Assembly (NCBI GenBank): GCA_027924585.1
Contig: BSBM01000809.1
Location: forward strand, 6,791,001-6,855,000
Reading direction: 5' to 3'
DNA: 64,000 nucleotides
Source of the DNA: Larix kaempferi
Taxonomy: Eukaryota > Streptophyta > Pinopsida > Pinales > Pinaceae
The first letter of the stretch is position 1; every line of letters starts with the position of its first letter. The notes beneath the pieces were generated by a model. That model was not told where the DNA came from and did no database searches. It saw only the letters and a program-made list of their open reading frames with translations. A program made the position numbers and the translations under genes. Of the stretch, positions 12,201-24,103 are shown piece by piece.

Positions 12201-13831
12201 TCATCTATCCATATAATCATAAGGTCCAACCATCTCATGTCCTATGGTTGACCTTGGTCAAACTAGGTCTAACCAGGTCAACATGACCAAATATAACTCA
12301 GACCATCATTAGAAGCTGCTGCAAAGTGTCAAAGGTTAATGCATGCTCTACAACTTATTCAAATAAAAATTATAACACAAAGTAATCATTACTGGCGATC
12401 TAAATCCAAATATATAATGTCATTAATTATTATTATTACTCAGACTAGACTTTCAATATCATAATCACTTCATAGTTGTGATCAATTTGCTAGTGAAGGG
12501 TGAAGGCTAAAATAACTGGCTAGGCTAAGAGATGACTTGACTGACTTAACTTTGTGACACTTTGGCAAGGGAAAAGGAATACACACCATAGTATATACTG
12601 AATGAGCAACAACACAGGGAATGGCGGTGTCTCACAAATGGATGAGTTGTTCAAAGAGGGTTTATTCACCTTTAACAGATGCGCACAATCCATAATACAA
12701 ATAAGGCCAACAATTGTTTTGATATAGCATTTAAGTTCCATTGATTTTTGGGCCTGAAGTTTCCACAGCCTTGGTCTATGTGTGTTTATAAACACATTGC
12801 ATAGATTTACATTTATTTTAGGCTTTCTGCTGCAGGTGTGTTTTTAAGGCACTTGTTTACCCGAGCACTTCTAGGTGTGTCATGTACAGCTTGTTTACCT
12901 AGGTATTTACATTTCCAAAAGATATAACATTTTATTTTCATGGACATTTTCATTTGGCATGCCTTTCATTCATGTGTGTTTAAAAACACATTGCATAAAT
13001 GGGCTTTTCATACAAGATATAGCATTTCATTTTCCAAATTTTGTATTCATGGCAGCACTAAAAGTTTCAGGTTTAGCCAACACAACTTTAGTGACTAGGG
13101 GGAATTCCAAGGAACTCCAACTCACCATAGGTAAGTTTTGTTACCAACTCAGAGCCGAGACATAATACACAGGGAAGCTCATCCAATATAGAGGCTACAG
13201 TGGGGAAAGGTCCTCCATGCCACTAGTCAAGTAGTAAGTCAGGGTGATAAACTAAAAGGTAGGCAATGGATGGATGAAGACAATGAATAATGGAGCCAAC
13301 ACTAGCAAGCCAAGGTATGGTGGAATGATCACCTCTATTCTCCCTAAGGAGGGTAAAACCAATGAGTATGAATAGTGAACTTCTAAGTCTGAGTAGGGAC
13401 AATATAATATATATAATAAGCTCAACCAGGTCCATGTATCTATATGATCGCTAGATCATGACACTAGGTGCTAATACATGCTATGAGAATAAGTATAAAA
13501 GCAATATAACCCATAGACAATGATATAACTGTTGAGTCATATACCTGAATGCTCATCAACCTGTACCATCATCTATCCTCTGAAACTGCTGTGGTAACTC
13601 TGGGCACTACTAACTGCTCTGTACCAATGGTATAATGGCTACATCGGTCATCTCTCTGAGTGTCCTGAGACTCAGTCATGGCATGGGAAATATATACTGT
13701 TGTCCACAATCTAATAGTGATCCAATATAGATGCTCATCTCAGCATCTCAAATGTAAGGGAACTGGCTGAATAGTGTACTGGCATCAGAAAAATAATGTA
13801 TGGTAGCTCGACTACTATATATGTAATAACA
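9282..13831 (-). repeat. 5' LTR of the giant element
   Basis: Near-identical direct repeat of 319-4856, opening with tgttgtcaccta and closing with aataaca just before the GGACA duplication. The matching TATA-like site is tttaaata at 11229-11236. I find no gene in it. Confidence 0.92.
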
Positions 13832-13836
13832 GGACA
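13832..13836. other. Target site duplication GGACA, right copy
   Basis: Perfect match to 314-318. Copia A sequence (atgcctcgaaagagcatct) resumes right after it. Confidence 0.93.
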
Positions 13837-14640
13837 ATGCCTCGAAAGAGCATCTGAAGCCTTTTTCATCATGTCCAGATCTCCCAGGTCTACTTACATG
13901 TCCTCCCAGAGCAATGCCTCGAAAGAGCATCTGAGGCCTTTTTCATCGTGTCCAGATCTCCCAGGTCTACTTACATGCTCATCTGCACAACCTGTCCACG
14001 GCCACAGAGAATCAACCTAATACTCTCCATACATCATCCTGATGTACACATGATCATCCTCATCATCATCATTGCATCATCCTGATGCATGTCATCTGGA
14101 GAAGCTCGTCATCCACGATCAACCTGATCATACAATGCATCTACCTGATGCATACCAAGTATCTACCTAATACATATCACCATACACAGTGTATCCACCT
14201 GATACATACATAGATAGATGATTCACACAATGTATCTACCTGATACATATCAACATACATGATATACCTGATCATACAACATATCCACCTGATACATATA
14301 CAGATACATGGTCCAAGCATCCAACATGAAGCATACATACATAAATGATCGACCTGGTCATATCCAGCATCCAACATGATGCGTACATACATAAATGATC
14401 CAACTGATCATATCCCTCATCCAACATGATGCGTACATACATAAATGATCCAACTGATCATATCCAGCATCCAACATGATGCGTACATATACATACAAAT
14501 GTAAATGATCCAACTGATCATACAGAGCAGAAACTAGAACATCATCCTAATGCTCATTATCCAATGCTTACATCCACAGCCATGTGAAGGATCCCCCTTC
14601 CACCATGATAGGAATGGATACAACAAATGTCTCCATCACT
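13837..14640 (-). repeat. 3' untranslated region of copia A with two kinds of tandem repeat
   Basis: At 13837-13990 there are two units containing cctcgaaagagcatctga and tccagatctcccaggtctac. From about 14040 to 14545 there are overlapping short repeats built of tgatcatac, catccacctgatacata and catccaacatgatgcgtac; the last kind has a period near 54. They are non-coding, and the same two repeat classes occur downstream of pol in copia B. Confidence 0.75.
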
Positions 14641-15465
14641 TCTTCCTCAAAGTGTCGTCGATCTGAAGAACACCAAGCCTCTCTCTGAAGTACTCGAACT
14701 TCACTCTGGCTAGTGGCTTTGTCAACACATCTGCAATCTGCTCATCCGTCGCAACATACAGGAGCTTCATTGCTCCCCTCTACACCATATCCCTGACATA
14801 GTGATATTTGATCTCTATGTGTTTCGACCTGTCGTGGAACACCGGGTTCTCAGACAGCTTCACACAACTCTGGTTGTCACAAAATATACTAGTAGCCTCC
14901 AACGGTAGATCAAATAACTCAGATAGTAGCTTCCTCAGCCATACTGCCTCACAACTAGTCGAACAGGCTATAACATACTCTGCCTCGGCTGTACTTAGTG
15001 CTACACAGGACTGCTTCCTGCTAAACCAAGAGATCACATCTGATCACATACTGAAGCACCACCCAGAAGTGCTCTTCCTATCTGCAGCACTGCCTGTCCA
15101 ATCTGAATCAACATAACCCTATAGGTTAAAATTTTGATTCGCATCATGCTTGAGCACATAATCAACTGTACCCTTCAAGTACCACAGAATATGCTTTACA
15201 GCAACCAGGTGAACACTCCTCGGATCCGTCAGGAACTGGCTCAATGTGTTCACCGCAAAGCAAATATATGGTCTCGTGTTCATCAGGTACATCAAGGACC
15301 CAATCATCTGACGATACATACTGACATCAACCGGCTCAGATGAAGCATCACACAGAAGCTTCAGGTTCGATGCCATAGGTGTGGCCATGGCCTTGCATTC
15401 CATCATCCTGAACCTCTTCAGGATCTCTACTGTATACTTCCCTTGTCCAAGGAAGATCCCATCTG
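14641..15465 (-). pseudogene. pol: Copia A RNase H and C-terminal end of pol
   Basis: Minus-strand frames carry the copia RNase H block: a MYRQMIGSLMYLMNTRP segment, then SWFSRKQSCVALSTAEAEY, then FCDNQSCVKLSENPVFHDRS and KHIEIKYHYVRDMV. RNase H degrades the RNA of the RNA/DNA hybrid during reverse transcription. The frame is interrupted between 15037 and 15119 by a stop or frameshift, so it is a pseudogene. It is collinear with copia B 34368-35212. Confidence 0.87.
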
Positions 15466-15472
15466 CACTCTG

Positions 15473-16201
15473 CTACACCTCCATGCCTAGAAAATAGTGC
15501 ATCATCCCCAAGTCCTTCATCTCGAACTCGGTAGGAAGATTCCTCTTGGTATCAGCAATCAAACTATCATTACCTGTTACAAACATATCATCCACATATA
15601 GGAGTAGTATCACAGGATTTCCTTCCTCAACCTTGTAGTAAAGGTTGGAATCCGCTTTACTCTTGGTAAAACCCAAACTAGATAGGAAACTGTCCATCCT
15701 ACCATACCAAGTCCTAGGAGCTTGCTTCAAGCTATACAAGGCTTTCTTCAATCTGCACACAGATGACTCCATGTCATGTGTTTCAAAACCGAGTGGATGC
15801 TCCACATACACTTCCTCTTCAACTACACTGTTCAAGAAAGAAGTCTTGACATCCATCTGGTGTATCTTCCATTTCATCACTGCAGCCAGAGCAAGTACTG
15901 ATTTGATGGAAGTGTACCTGGCTACAGGAGCAAAAGTTTCTTCATAATCTATTCCCTCTTTCTGAGAGAAGCCATGAGATACAAATCTTTCCTTGTATTT
16001 CTCTATGCTGCCATTTGTAGCATGCTTGATTTTGTAAATCCATTTGGAAGTCACAATAGACTTTCCTTCAGGTCTTGGTACTACATCCCAAACATCATTT
16101 TTCATTATCAACTGGTACTCCTCGATGATGGAATTCTTCCTGAATCCTGGGAACTTCAATATATTCAATATCTTCAATAGATAACTTTGTTGCTGAAACA
16201 A
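15473..16201 (-). pseudogene. pol: Copia A reverse transcriptase
   Basis: An open stretch of 242 codons with the copia RT landmarks in order: a KWIYKIKHATNGSIEKYK start, [49 protein letters not shown] and the catalytic LLLYVDDMFVTG (YVDD). It makes DNA from the element RNA. The right edge loses homology at about 16196, where non-coding DNA begins, and the left edge stops before RNase H. Copia B 43943-44519 is the same domain. Confidence 0.88.
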
Positions 16202-16732
16202 ATGTTGGAGTCCTTCTTTTGTAGGTGCTCATATACGATCTTTCCTACAAAACAAGTTAAATTGCATGATTAGAAACTTCTCATAGTTTTCAGAACAAAT
16301 TTTTTACGCATAAAGAAATATGTCATACAGTCATGCAATTATTTTAGCCAATGCTTCAATACAACATTCATCCATATCATGTAACTTTCTAGATGCCTTC
16401 CAATCTCTAACATAACATTGTTAAGATTTTGCACTACTCCCAACATGTCAGCAAAGAGGTTTCATTCTAGATAAGTAGAAATGGAATGTTGTATAGTGCC
16501 ATAGGCCACTTACCCATTACATGCATATTAGTAGTATACTGTTCAGTAATGCAATTATTCTAATATGCATAATACACAACCTAAGTCTAGGAACATAAGC
16601 ATATACATCATTGAACAACATTATTTATACAAACAGAATATACAAGAAATGACAATTCAAATACTTATCTTTGTTTGTTTGTTGGGTGGACTCCCTCTGA
16701 ATCTTTGCTTCTTTGCAGGAGTTGCTGGAGTC
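16202..16732. other. Non-coding gap between integrase and RT of copia A
   Basis: About 530 bases of AT-rich sequence with stops in all frames, placed where the rest of integrase and the linker should be. In copia B the corresponding place still encodes a VSRDVTFDE-type linker, so A has lost coding sequence here. No terminal repeats or target duplication are obvious, so a deletion with filler fits better than a clean insertion. Confidence 0.55.
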
Positions 16733-17329
16733 CTATTCTGAGGTATCTTCTTCTACTCCTTTCTGATGTGGATTGTAAGGATTGGTCAACTCCCTCTTAA
16801 TCCCCGAATCACTGCATAACTTCTTGAAGTCTTCTAAAGTGAATTCTTCATCATTGTTGGATCTAAAGGTCTTGATCTTCTTTTTAGTGTGGTTTTCTAT
16901 CAAGGCTTTGAATTCCTTTAATTTGTTGAATACTTCATCTTTGTTCGTCAAGAAATAAACCCAAGTCTTCCTGGAGAAGTCATCAATGAAAGAGACATAG
17001 TAAACATACCCACTCAGAGAACTGGATGACATCGGACTGCATACATCGGAGTGGATAATTTCCAAGATTCCTTTTGATTTGCTTTCACTGCTTGGAAATG
17101 CCTTCTTTATGTTCTTTCCTTTTGCACAGCCTTTGCAAACACCTTCATGCTTGATCTTGATTTCAGGAAGACCTTCTACAACTTTACTTACAATTGGTAA
17201 TGCTCTGTAGTGCATATGTGCTAGTCTTCTATGCCAAAGTTTCCTTGGCTCCATGGAATCATGCACCATGGCATGTTCAGGTTGTCCCTTCAATTTATAC
17301 AATCCTCCCTCTTGCTCTCCAATCACCAC
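16733..17329 (-). pseudogene. pol: Copia A pre-integrase zinc domain and integrase, truncated
   Basis: 198 codons. The HHCC zinc domain is seen in LWHRRLAHMHYRALPIVSKV and CKGCAKGKN. Integrase follows: IHSDVCSPMS (first Asp), SFIDDFSRKTWVYFLTNKDE (second Asp region) and TNPYNPHQKGVEE (catalytic Glu region). Homology stops just after that Glu, so the C-terminal half of integrase is deleted. The usual SDNGGEF motif reads RSNNDEEF here, an extra sign of decay. Confidence 0.85.
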
Positions 17330-17368
17330 TGCATCATCTATGGTCTTTCCCTTTGGCCACTTTAAAAC

Positions 17369-18569
17369 TTAGCCATCCACAAATGCAACCCTCATACCTT
17401 TTGCATCCAATGTAGATATGGAGAGTAGGTTTTTCTTGAGCCCAGGTACATAAATAACTTCTTTCATCTTCAAAGACTTTCTAGAATCTAGGTTGTAGGA
17501 GGATTCCCCACTTCCTTTGATAGGGTATTGATAATCATCCCCAAGTTTCACCTTATGGGGTGATTCATGTTCAGATAGATTTACAAAAGATTCTTTAAAC
17601 CCATTCATGTGTTTGGAAGCCCCGCTGTCAATAATCCAATCGTTACAACCATGAGAAATAGTACCTGTGAGAGCAAAGATTAGAACATACTCTTCTTCAC
17701 TTGATGAGTCATCATCATCACTTTCTGCTCTAGCCTTCTTCTTGGGAGGTTCATCATCCTCGACAACATGAGCATGGTACCTTCTTTTGCTGCCCTTATT
17801 CTTCTTGTTGAAGTTATTGTTGTCCTTTTTGTTCTTGGGACAATTTATAGAAATATGTCCCTTTTCATTACAAGTGAAGCATATTCTCCTTTTTTTATGG
17901 TGATGTGAAGATTTCTTGAAGTGAGATGGCTCTCTCTTGGACTTCCCTTTCTTGGTGTGAGTTGTGAGAGCTTGATCTTCATTCCCCATCTTTTCTTTTT
18001 GTACCACAAGCCTTGCTTCTTCTTGTGATCATTCTTTCCACAGTCTGCTAAAGGATACCAACTTCGTTCTTGCACAAATTCCTTGGATAAAGGAATCCCA
18101 TGACCTGGGTAGGCCATTCAGAGTGGTCATGATAACTTCACCATTCTCCACCATTTCATCCACTACTTCTAGTTGTTCCTTGATCTAAGAGACCCTAGAA
18201 AGAAGAAGATTGAATGGATTCTCCATTCTGAAGTTTTACCCCTTTCAATTGGTTCCGCAGAGTCATCTTCTGATTTATGTTCTTCCCTTCAAATAGCTTG
18301 GATAGGGAATCAAACATCTCTTTAGGTGTCTTCAGAGATGACACATGGGGGATGAGATGGTCCTTGATAGAATTAGCAATGATTCTCTTTTCCTTGACCA
18401 ATTTCTTCTTGTGGAGGGATGTATCCTCTTCTCCCTCTGGGACAAGGACCTCTTCCCTTATATATGAGTTCAACTCATTCTCTTCTAGGATTAACCCAAT
18501 CCTATACTTCCAGGCTCAGAAGTTATCAACCCCTTCAAGCTTGTCCTCAAGCTTGGTCTGGTGAAACAT
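17369..18569 (-). pseudogene. gag: Copia A gag and protease
   Basis: The gag begins at an ATG at 18569 (MFHQTKLEDKLEG) and soon meets an in-frame TGA in a place where the family has Trp. It continues through a UBN2-like region (SLKTPKEMFDSLSKLFEGK), frameshifts near 18120, and has a CCHC knuckle (CFTCNEKGHISINC), a Lys-rich patch and the protease motif WIIDSGASKHM. Gag packages RNA and the protease cuts the polyprotein. Two or three lesions make it non-functional. Confidence 0.82.
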
Positions 18570-19132
18570 CTTTAAAGAGTACTTCAAATGGAAATAGAAA
18601 ATATTTAGGTCTTACCACTTGATTTGCTGAAAACTGGATCTGGTCCTGGATTAGGGTTTGTCAGAGAAACCCTAAAAATTCAAAATGTAAATTTCAACTT
18701 TCTGAAAGGATAGAAAGATGCACCTTGATGAGCTGATCATCCTAGTGTATTCATAATTTGAGATCTGCAAAGCTTCACCCTTCCGAACTACCTTTTAGTC
18801 TTCCCAGGTTCACTAGGGAGGACACTGAATTAGGGATTGAGTTTCTGAGAGATTTTCCCAGCCAAAAATCTCGATCCAAAGCTCTAAATTTCGATTTTTC
18901 CAAGGAGCTTCCAGCTATGTCTTAAGATTTCAGAAATTCCTATTTTTGTGGAAACCCTAATTTTTAGGGTCAAAACTGAAAGTGCTCAGAATTGGATTTT
19001 GATTGGACAGATAGATTCACCTTTATGAGGAGAGTCAATCTATCGTATTGATTTTCCAAAATCTGTGGAGAGAAACCCAATAAACAAGAAACCCTGGTTT
19101 CTGCCACTGCACAATGTCTTCTTCTTAGGTTA

Positions 19133-19144
19133 GCTCTGATACCA
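19133..19144 (-). promoter_or_regulatory. Primer binding site, initiator tRNA-Met type (copia A)
   Basis: Plus-strand gctctgatacca is the reverse complement of TGGTATCAGAGC, the standard plant copia primer site. It directly abuts the LTR at 19145. Confidence 0.93.
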
Positions 19145-19737
19145 TGTTAAATTTTGAGCATTACTTCAAGATACTCTAGGATATTTGATGAGAGAATAAC
19201 ATGTACAGTATGTCAATGCATATCAATCATAGCAAGCATGTCAATCATCACAAGAAGCAAACATAAGATACAATAGACACACAGAGTTTCCATGGGGAAA
19301 ACCCTAGGGTGAAAAACCCCACAACTTCCTCAGAGATAGATAGAGCAATGATACAACCAAAGTACAACCCAAGTACACAGAGATAGAATCCTCCTAGCAG
19401 CTGATCCTCCTCCTCACATGTGTGCCACTTTTCGAGTGAAGGAAGAGTGAGTTCCGAAGTGATCCAAATAGAGATCGGGAGATCTCTATTTATACTTGTC
19501 CTGACTGCCCAATAAACTTATGGGGCCAACTTGTCTAGCTTAGCAAAATAACCTCATGTTACATTAATCCGGGTCGACCCCTTACAAGGTGGTCTAATAA
19601 CCCATTGGCAAGTTAACACACTTGCGACACTTGTCAATACAAATGACGACACTTCCATATAGTGGAATAATACATCTCTATAGGAGTACAATAAATATAT
19701 ATATGAAATACATTCCGAAGTTACATATACATCAACA
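19145..19737 (-). repeat. 5' LTR of copia A
   Basis: 593 bp with ends tgttaaatt...catcaaca. It is homologous to copia B 32525-33078, including a minus-strand TATAAATA (tatttata at 19487-19494) that probably starts the genomic RNA. Confidence 0.9.
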
Positions 19738-19827
19738 TTATATATGAATGAATAAATGATTGGGGATTTCCTTGGACTATTAATCCTTTATATATGAATG
19801 AATAAATGATTGGGGATTTCCTTGGAC
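19738..19827. repeat. Two 40-bp direct repeats at the outer edge of copia A
   Basis: The 40 bases at 19738-19777 recur without change at 19788-19827, offset by 50. The first copy begins at the first base outside the LTR, so it was part of the target site or formed by a local duplication after insertion. Confidence 0.85.
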
Positions 19828-22056
19828 GAAGGATGAGGGAGACAAGGGCACATTGAATTCTACAAATCTTTAATTATTAGGTCGAAATCCCATCATTTGG
19901 ACCTTGATTTTTGCCAATGTATAAGGATTTTCACCCCTTTCTCCTTGACTAGGGAGGGACAGTTACAACTTTGTCACTCCTTGCAAGCCTACTAGGGAGT
20001 GATAATTACAACATTTTCACTCTATGTCATGCCTTAGGGGAGCGATAATCATGTTTGCACCGTTTGAGCTTGGACATCAAGTGAGGCCCTGCATAGCCAC
20101 CCGAGGATTTCTTTTGCTTGCGATTACAACACTCAGCCACTTGAGCTAAGCAACTGGAATTTTGTGCAACAATTTCTCCTTTGCTATTAATGGTATTTAT
20201 ATTATATAAATTTATGGAGCCCCTTTTATCTTCCAATGGTTTACCCAACAATCAACATCCTCATATAAAATTTTACTAGATATAGAGTAATTCCAGGAAT
20301 GCTCTTCTCCTTCATGTTAATTATCGTATGCTTGTGTAGAATACATAATTAATCAAAATAAAGTTTCATCGAAGAAAAGAACTCAAAATACCTTAGGATA
20401 TGTATTATAAATTAGTAATGTTCATTTTAAGTATTGATTACAAAACATCATTACCAAAATGTGTTATTTTATCTCGATGGAGTTTATTTGTAATTGAATT
20501 ACCATATTTGTAGAAATCAAATATATTTTCATAAGGAGATCACGGGAGTAATGAGATAAAGATAGAGAATAGTTTTTTTCAAATGTCTAATTTTATATCT
20601 TCGTAGGATAGGGGCAAATAGGTTTGAAGGGAGAAAAGGTAATGGTAGAAGAGAGGAAGTGGGTTGGTTATTCTTATGATCTATAATAAGAGATATTAGC
20701 CTCCATTTTAATAACTTTAGTTGAAATAGTGGGTGCATGGATGGGTGACATGGTGTAGTTGGATAAGCAAGGAGGGAGTTATATGGAGAAGGGTATGATA
20801 GAAGACATCAAAGAAAGAAAAAAAATTAGAGGAGAAGATATCGAAATAAGAAATCATTTTAGTGCACAAATTGTACATGTGACATTAGTTGTAGAAGAGA
20901 TCCAAGGTGTCTTATACAGAAGCATAACATCTCAAATAAGAACGGATATAAGACAAAAAAATTAATGTTTCAAATAATCTCTAGTATTCACATCTATAGA
21001 ACAAACAAAGTTTGTATATGGTCCCCTATCTCATAAATCAATTGAATCTCTCTAACTACGCCTTTGCAAGTAAAATTATTTGCATAGAGACAAAACAATT
21101 AATACAATAAATGAAACTCTAATCATTCAAAAAAATGGAGAACAAAAACAAAAACACAAATGATGGTGAAATAAGGAGACCATATGAATCGAACCCTAGT
21201 TCAACTACAACTTTGAAATATGGAAGAGATATGGAGGGATTCAATCCTTCTAGAGGAATATGAGGAATTGGGAGTACATATACCATTACAAATAATGATT
21301 CTTAGACTGTATTTTGATCATCATGAAAGAAAATAAAATTTAAGATGATCCACATGTTGGTTAAATAATTTTTTAATATAAGGTTGTTGGGCCCATTTGC
21401 AATATAATGGTCTAATAGAGATGCCTCAATAAGAATCTAAAGAAGATACTATATTCGTAGTGAATATATTTTGTTTGATACACTTGTTCTTGGAAGTTTC
21501 TTGTATTTTCCTTTTGCTTGTAGGCTCATCAACTTGGATCCTCAATCTAGGATATGGATCAACAAGGAGCATCGAGGACAACCTTCAGGGCTGAGGTGGG
21601 ACATCTACCCTTTCTCATGCATATGCTTGCTTGGATTGGCTTGTGTATAAACTGGATATAGGAGAAAGTATTTAAACCATTTGTTTCTTTTCTATCTTGG
21701 GTTAGGTGTCTAGGGAACTTGCTTTATCCCAATAGGAACCCTGTTTTCTTTTCTATGTTGGGTTAGGTGTCTTAAGAAACACAATGAAACAATTTGTAGA
21801 TGTTGCAACAAATTTTTGGTGTTCCAAATCGCACTTACGATATAATGCAAGTGCAATATATCACACTTGCGATTTGTAATTCTTAAAAAATGCAAGTCCG
21901 ATATATCGCATATGCGACATAGGCTAACTATGCTTAGCCTCGGTTTTGGGTTTGGGTTTCTCCGAACCTAGCCTCAATAACGCATATGCATTATGGATTT
22001 CCATTTCGGATGTGCATTTTTTATTTCTAAAGTGGAACCAACTTCGTGCACGCGCC
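19828..22056. other. AT-rich region without a recognised gene
   Basis: No coding domain, LTR end pair or RNA gene is recognised in 2.2 kb. A 74-codon minus frame at 20027-20251 (with a Cys/Lys-rich CCNRKQKKSSGG stretch) and short frames at 20529-20965 have no signature. At 21835-21900 there are short alternating motifs (tgcaagt, atatcgca) that form weak inverted repeats. It may be old diverged transposon DNA or unique spacer. Confidence 0.5.
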
Positions 22057-22795
22057 CTTGAAACATTCCTTTTTGAGGTGCTAGGGAACTTTTCCTTTTT
22101 TCAACATTAAAATCCATATTTTTTTTTATCTTTTTTAAAATTTTGATCAATATCTTTTTTTTCCAATAACTATTGGCATGGGGTTAGAGCGGATAAAGTG
22201 CGGAAGCCGCCGCCGATAAAAAGGAGCATTCACGGAAGAAAGGACCATTCGCGAAGAACAAGAAGCCGACGAAAGCGCAAGTTATGGTTTAGTTAGTTAG
22301 AATGGGTCATTTGGAACATTTTGTAACAACCTTAGTTGTCTATAAATAGAACCATGATTGTAAGCCTAAGGGAATCGATTGTAGACAACGATAGATATCG
22401 CACCTATGTTTTTCTCTGCCTTCGACAAGGTTTGTTCTGTTTGTATGGATTTGCGATAAGTCGTTTGGAACTGTTCTGCGAGGGTTGAACCGCATATTTT
22501 GGGATGAGTTAATGCATGAAGATGTTTGGTTATGTCTCTTTTCTGTATTTCTGTTTATGTTGAATGATGAATGTTATCTCAATGATGTGATGTGTTTAAG
22601 GTTTTGTTACTCTGTCGATAATGCTGGTTGATGCGAATGACAATAATATAATGTTGGTGTGAATGTTGATTATATCTTGTTGATGCGGATGTTGCTTATA
22701 TATTTGAACTGTTAAGCATGATGCGAAGATAAATATTTGGTTTCTATAGCAAGTGAGTGATAGTAGATTCATTTCCTCCCCCTACAGCGGAATCT
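22057..22795 (+). repeat. Left copy of a 0.7 kb direct repeat, containing a truncated E-type LTR
   Basis: Matches 26583-27310. The first 110 bases (from ttgaaacattcct) precede the LTR proper, which begins at 22171 (tattggcatgggg, versus tgttggaatgagg in E) and keeps the TATA box TATAAATA at 22341-22348. Homology to E's LTR ends near 22795, so the last 160 bases or so, including the U5 hairpin, are absent. Confidence 0.82.
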
Positions 22796-23843
22796 CGTAG
22801 TGGGAATTTCTTTCCAGGTCAATGGGTGGTGCATCATCTCGTCATGGTTTCATGTACTCATGCACCAGACAAATCAGCAGGTCTCAAGGTATTCCAGATA
22901 GGGGTGGCTTCGGCTCACCTGCTGGGTTTGGCCTCTCTGGTTCTTTAGCTGGGTGCTTGTATTTCTTCATTCCGGCTGTCTGCCTTGATGAGCTTCAGGA
23001 TGATGCACCTTTCTCTCCTACAGGCTTCCTTCCAGGCATCGAAATTACTCCCTGAAGACTTGACTATTTGAATACTCTCAAGACTTCGTCAACTGTGAAT
23101 GGATCGGTCATTCACTTACAGAGCGCTCAACATTCTTACAGTTAGAACGCATGATTTACCGAAAGGAAAGATAGTAGGTAAATTGTAAAAGCTTGTAAGT
23201 GTCGAGTTGATAGCTATTTATAGATGCTACTATCCTGAAACACACCGATTAACCATTACTGGGTCATTCAATGTCGTGTCCTTCAGCCAAATCTCCCCTG
23301 AGATCTCGGACTTTTTTGCCAATCATTATATTTGATTCGACAATATTTCTTTAAATGCTGAAGTTTGTCGGTGCCACCAGGTTGTTTAACAGTTAAATAA
23401 GGCATTAACTGCCAAGTCCATTGACTGGATCTCATGAGATATGGGTCATTTCCATCATTTATTATGCTCGAATGGACAAGATTTTGTTTTAATGCTAGAT
23501 TTTGTTAGTGCTGACATTTCGGATAGCGGCTAACTAACTGACCGACAATTGTGACGATTATATTTTCCATCGTAATGCACTGGCAGTTCTGACAAAAGAT
23601 TCTTGTGTGGTTCTTCTACGCACTTGTGCTCCTTCATTTTTATCCTCGCAGCTGCGCTTTCAACTCATGCTTCGCATCGCAAATTCTGGTGTACACTTCA
23701 CATTTGCGCTGCCATCGTGCACTATGCAGTTCATACTTCATGGAACTTCATATTTCCCCAAAACTATGTGCATAATATTTATTCTATCATTATTAGTGTC
23801 CAATTACAACTGCACTTGACACTTAGAATGTGTTCTCTTCTTA
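22796..23843. other. Region between LTR fragment and gypsy remnant F
   Basis: Probably the decayed 3' part of F or another LTR. Around 22822-23055 the plus strand is open for about 75 codons with a Gly/Ser/Phe-rich stretch (GGFGSPAGFGLSGSLAG). I do not recognise it, and it could be a captured exon or chance. From 23060 on the sequence is AT-rich with no gene. Confidence 0.4.
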
Positions 23844-24103
23844 TCATAAAGGGATTGGTGAAGTAGGACTATCCATGTAGGGTTTTAGTCTACTTCCATT
23901 TATCATACCTAGTAGGTTTTCTCCAGCTAATGTGGATAACTTAGACGTGCCACCCTTAGTAACTTGCATAACAATATATGGCCCAAGCCAATGCATTTTA
24001 AATTTACCAAGAAACTTCATGAACTTACTATCATAAAGGAGGACAAGGTCTCCTACCTGAAAGAATTTGTGCTTGATGTGGTGATCATGCCATGATTTCT
24101 TGC
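23844..24103 (-). pseudogene. Integrase C-terminal tail of F, fused to a capsid-like module
   Basis: Minus-strand residues HDHHIKHKFFQVGDLVLLYD, FMKFLGKFKMHWLGPY and NGSRLKPY match the integrase tail of C (36180-36420) and D (62350-62590). The frame runs upstream without a break into a YNGQTDPRDHIDNCK capsid-like segment, so the two are joined by a deletion near 24096-24104. No chromodomain follows. Confidence 0.82.

Larger units (their letters stand above)
319..13831 (-). mobile_element. Giant LTR element with 4.5 kb LTRs and a gag-protease-only interior
   Basis: The element is 13.5 kb: LTRs at 319-4856 and 9282-13831 (4538 and 4550 bp, TG...CA ends), a perfect GGACA target duplication, and a 4.4 kb interior. 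The minus-strand primer site next to the right LTR matches the 3' end of plant tRNA-Asp at 16 of 17 bases, as in Athila-type gypsy elements. The interior codes gag and a protease plus an unrecognised C-terminal extension; I find no RT, RNase H or integrase, so it would need enzymes from another element. I see no clear polypurine tract next to 4857. In the first 212 bp the two LTRs differ at 7 positions, so the copy is moderately old. Confidence 0.92.
1..19737 (-). mobile_element. Copia element A (Ty1/copia), 3' end beyond the window, split by the giant element
   Basis: Reading the minus strand from right to left one meets a 5' LTR (19145-19737), an initiator tRNA-Met primer site, gag with a CCHC knuckle, protease, integrase, reverse transcriptase and RNase H, which is the Ty1/copia order. 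The pol end near 14640 is followed by a long repeat-rich 3' untranslated region, which is interrupted by the 319-13831 element and continues at 1-318. The 3' LTR is therefore left of base 1. Element B at 32525-44981 is the same family and supplies the missing end by comparison. Coding is broken by stops and a large integrase deletion, so A is inactive. Confidence 0.88.

Noticed and set aside
14040-14545. Short regularly spaced repeats resembling an array
   Set aside because: Units are contiguous, variable in length and lack unique spacers, so it is not a CRISPR array; copia 3' region repeats explain it.
16202-16732. Spliceosomal intron between integrase and RT of copia A
   Set aside because: The linker coding sequence on both sides is missing compared with copia B, so splicing would not restore a frame; deletion with filler is simpler.
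20027-20251. 74-codon minus frame with Cys/Lys-rich stretch
   Set aside because: Too short, no zinc spacing pattern, no conserved partner in the window.
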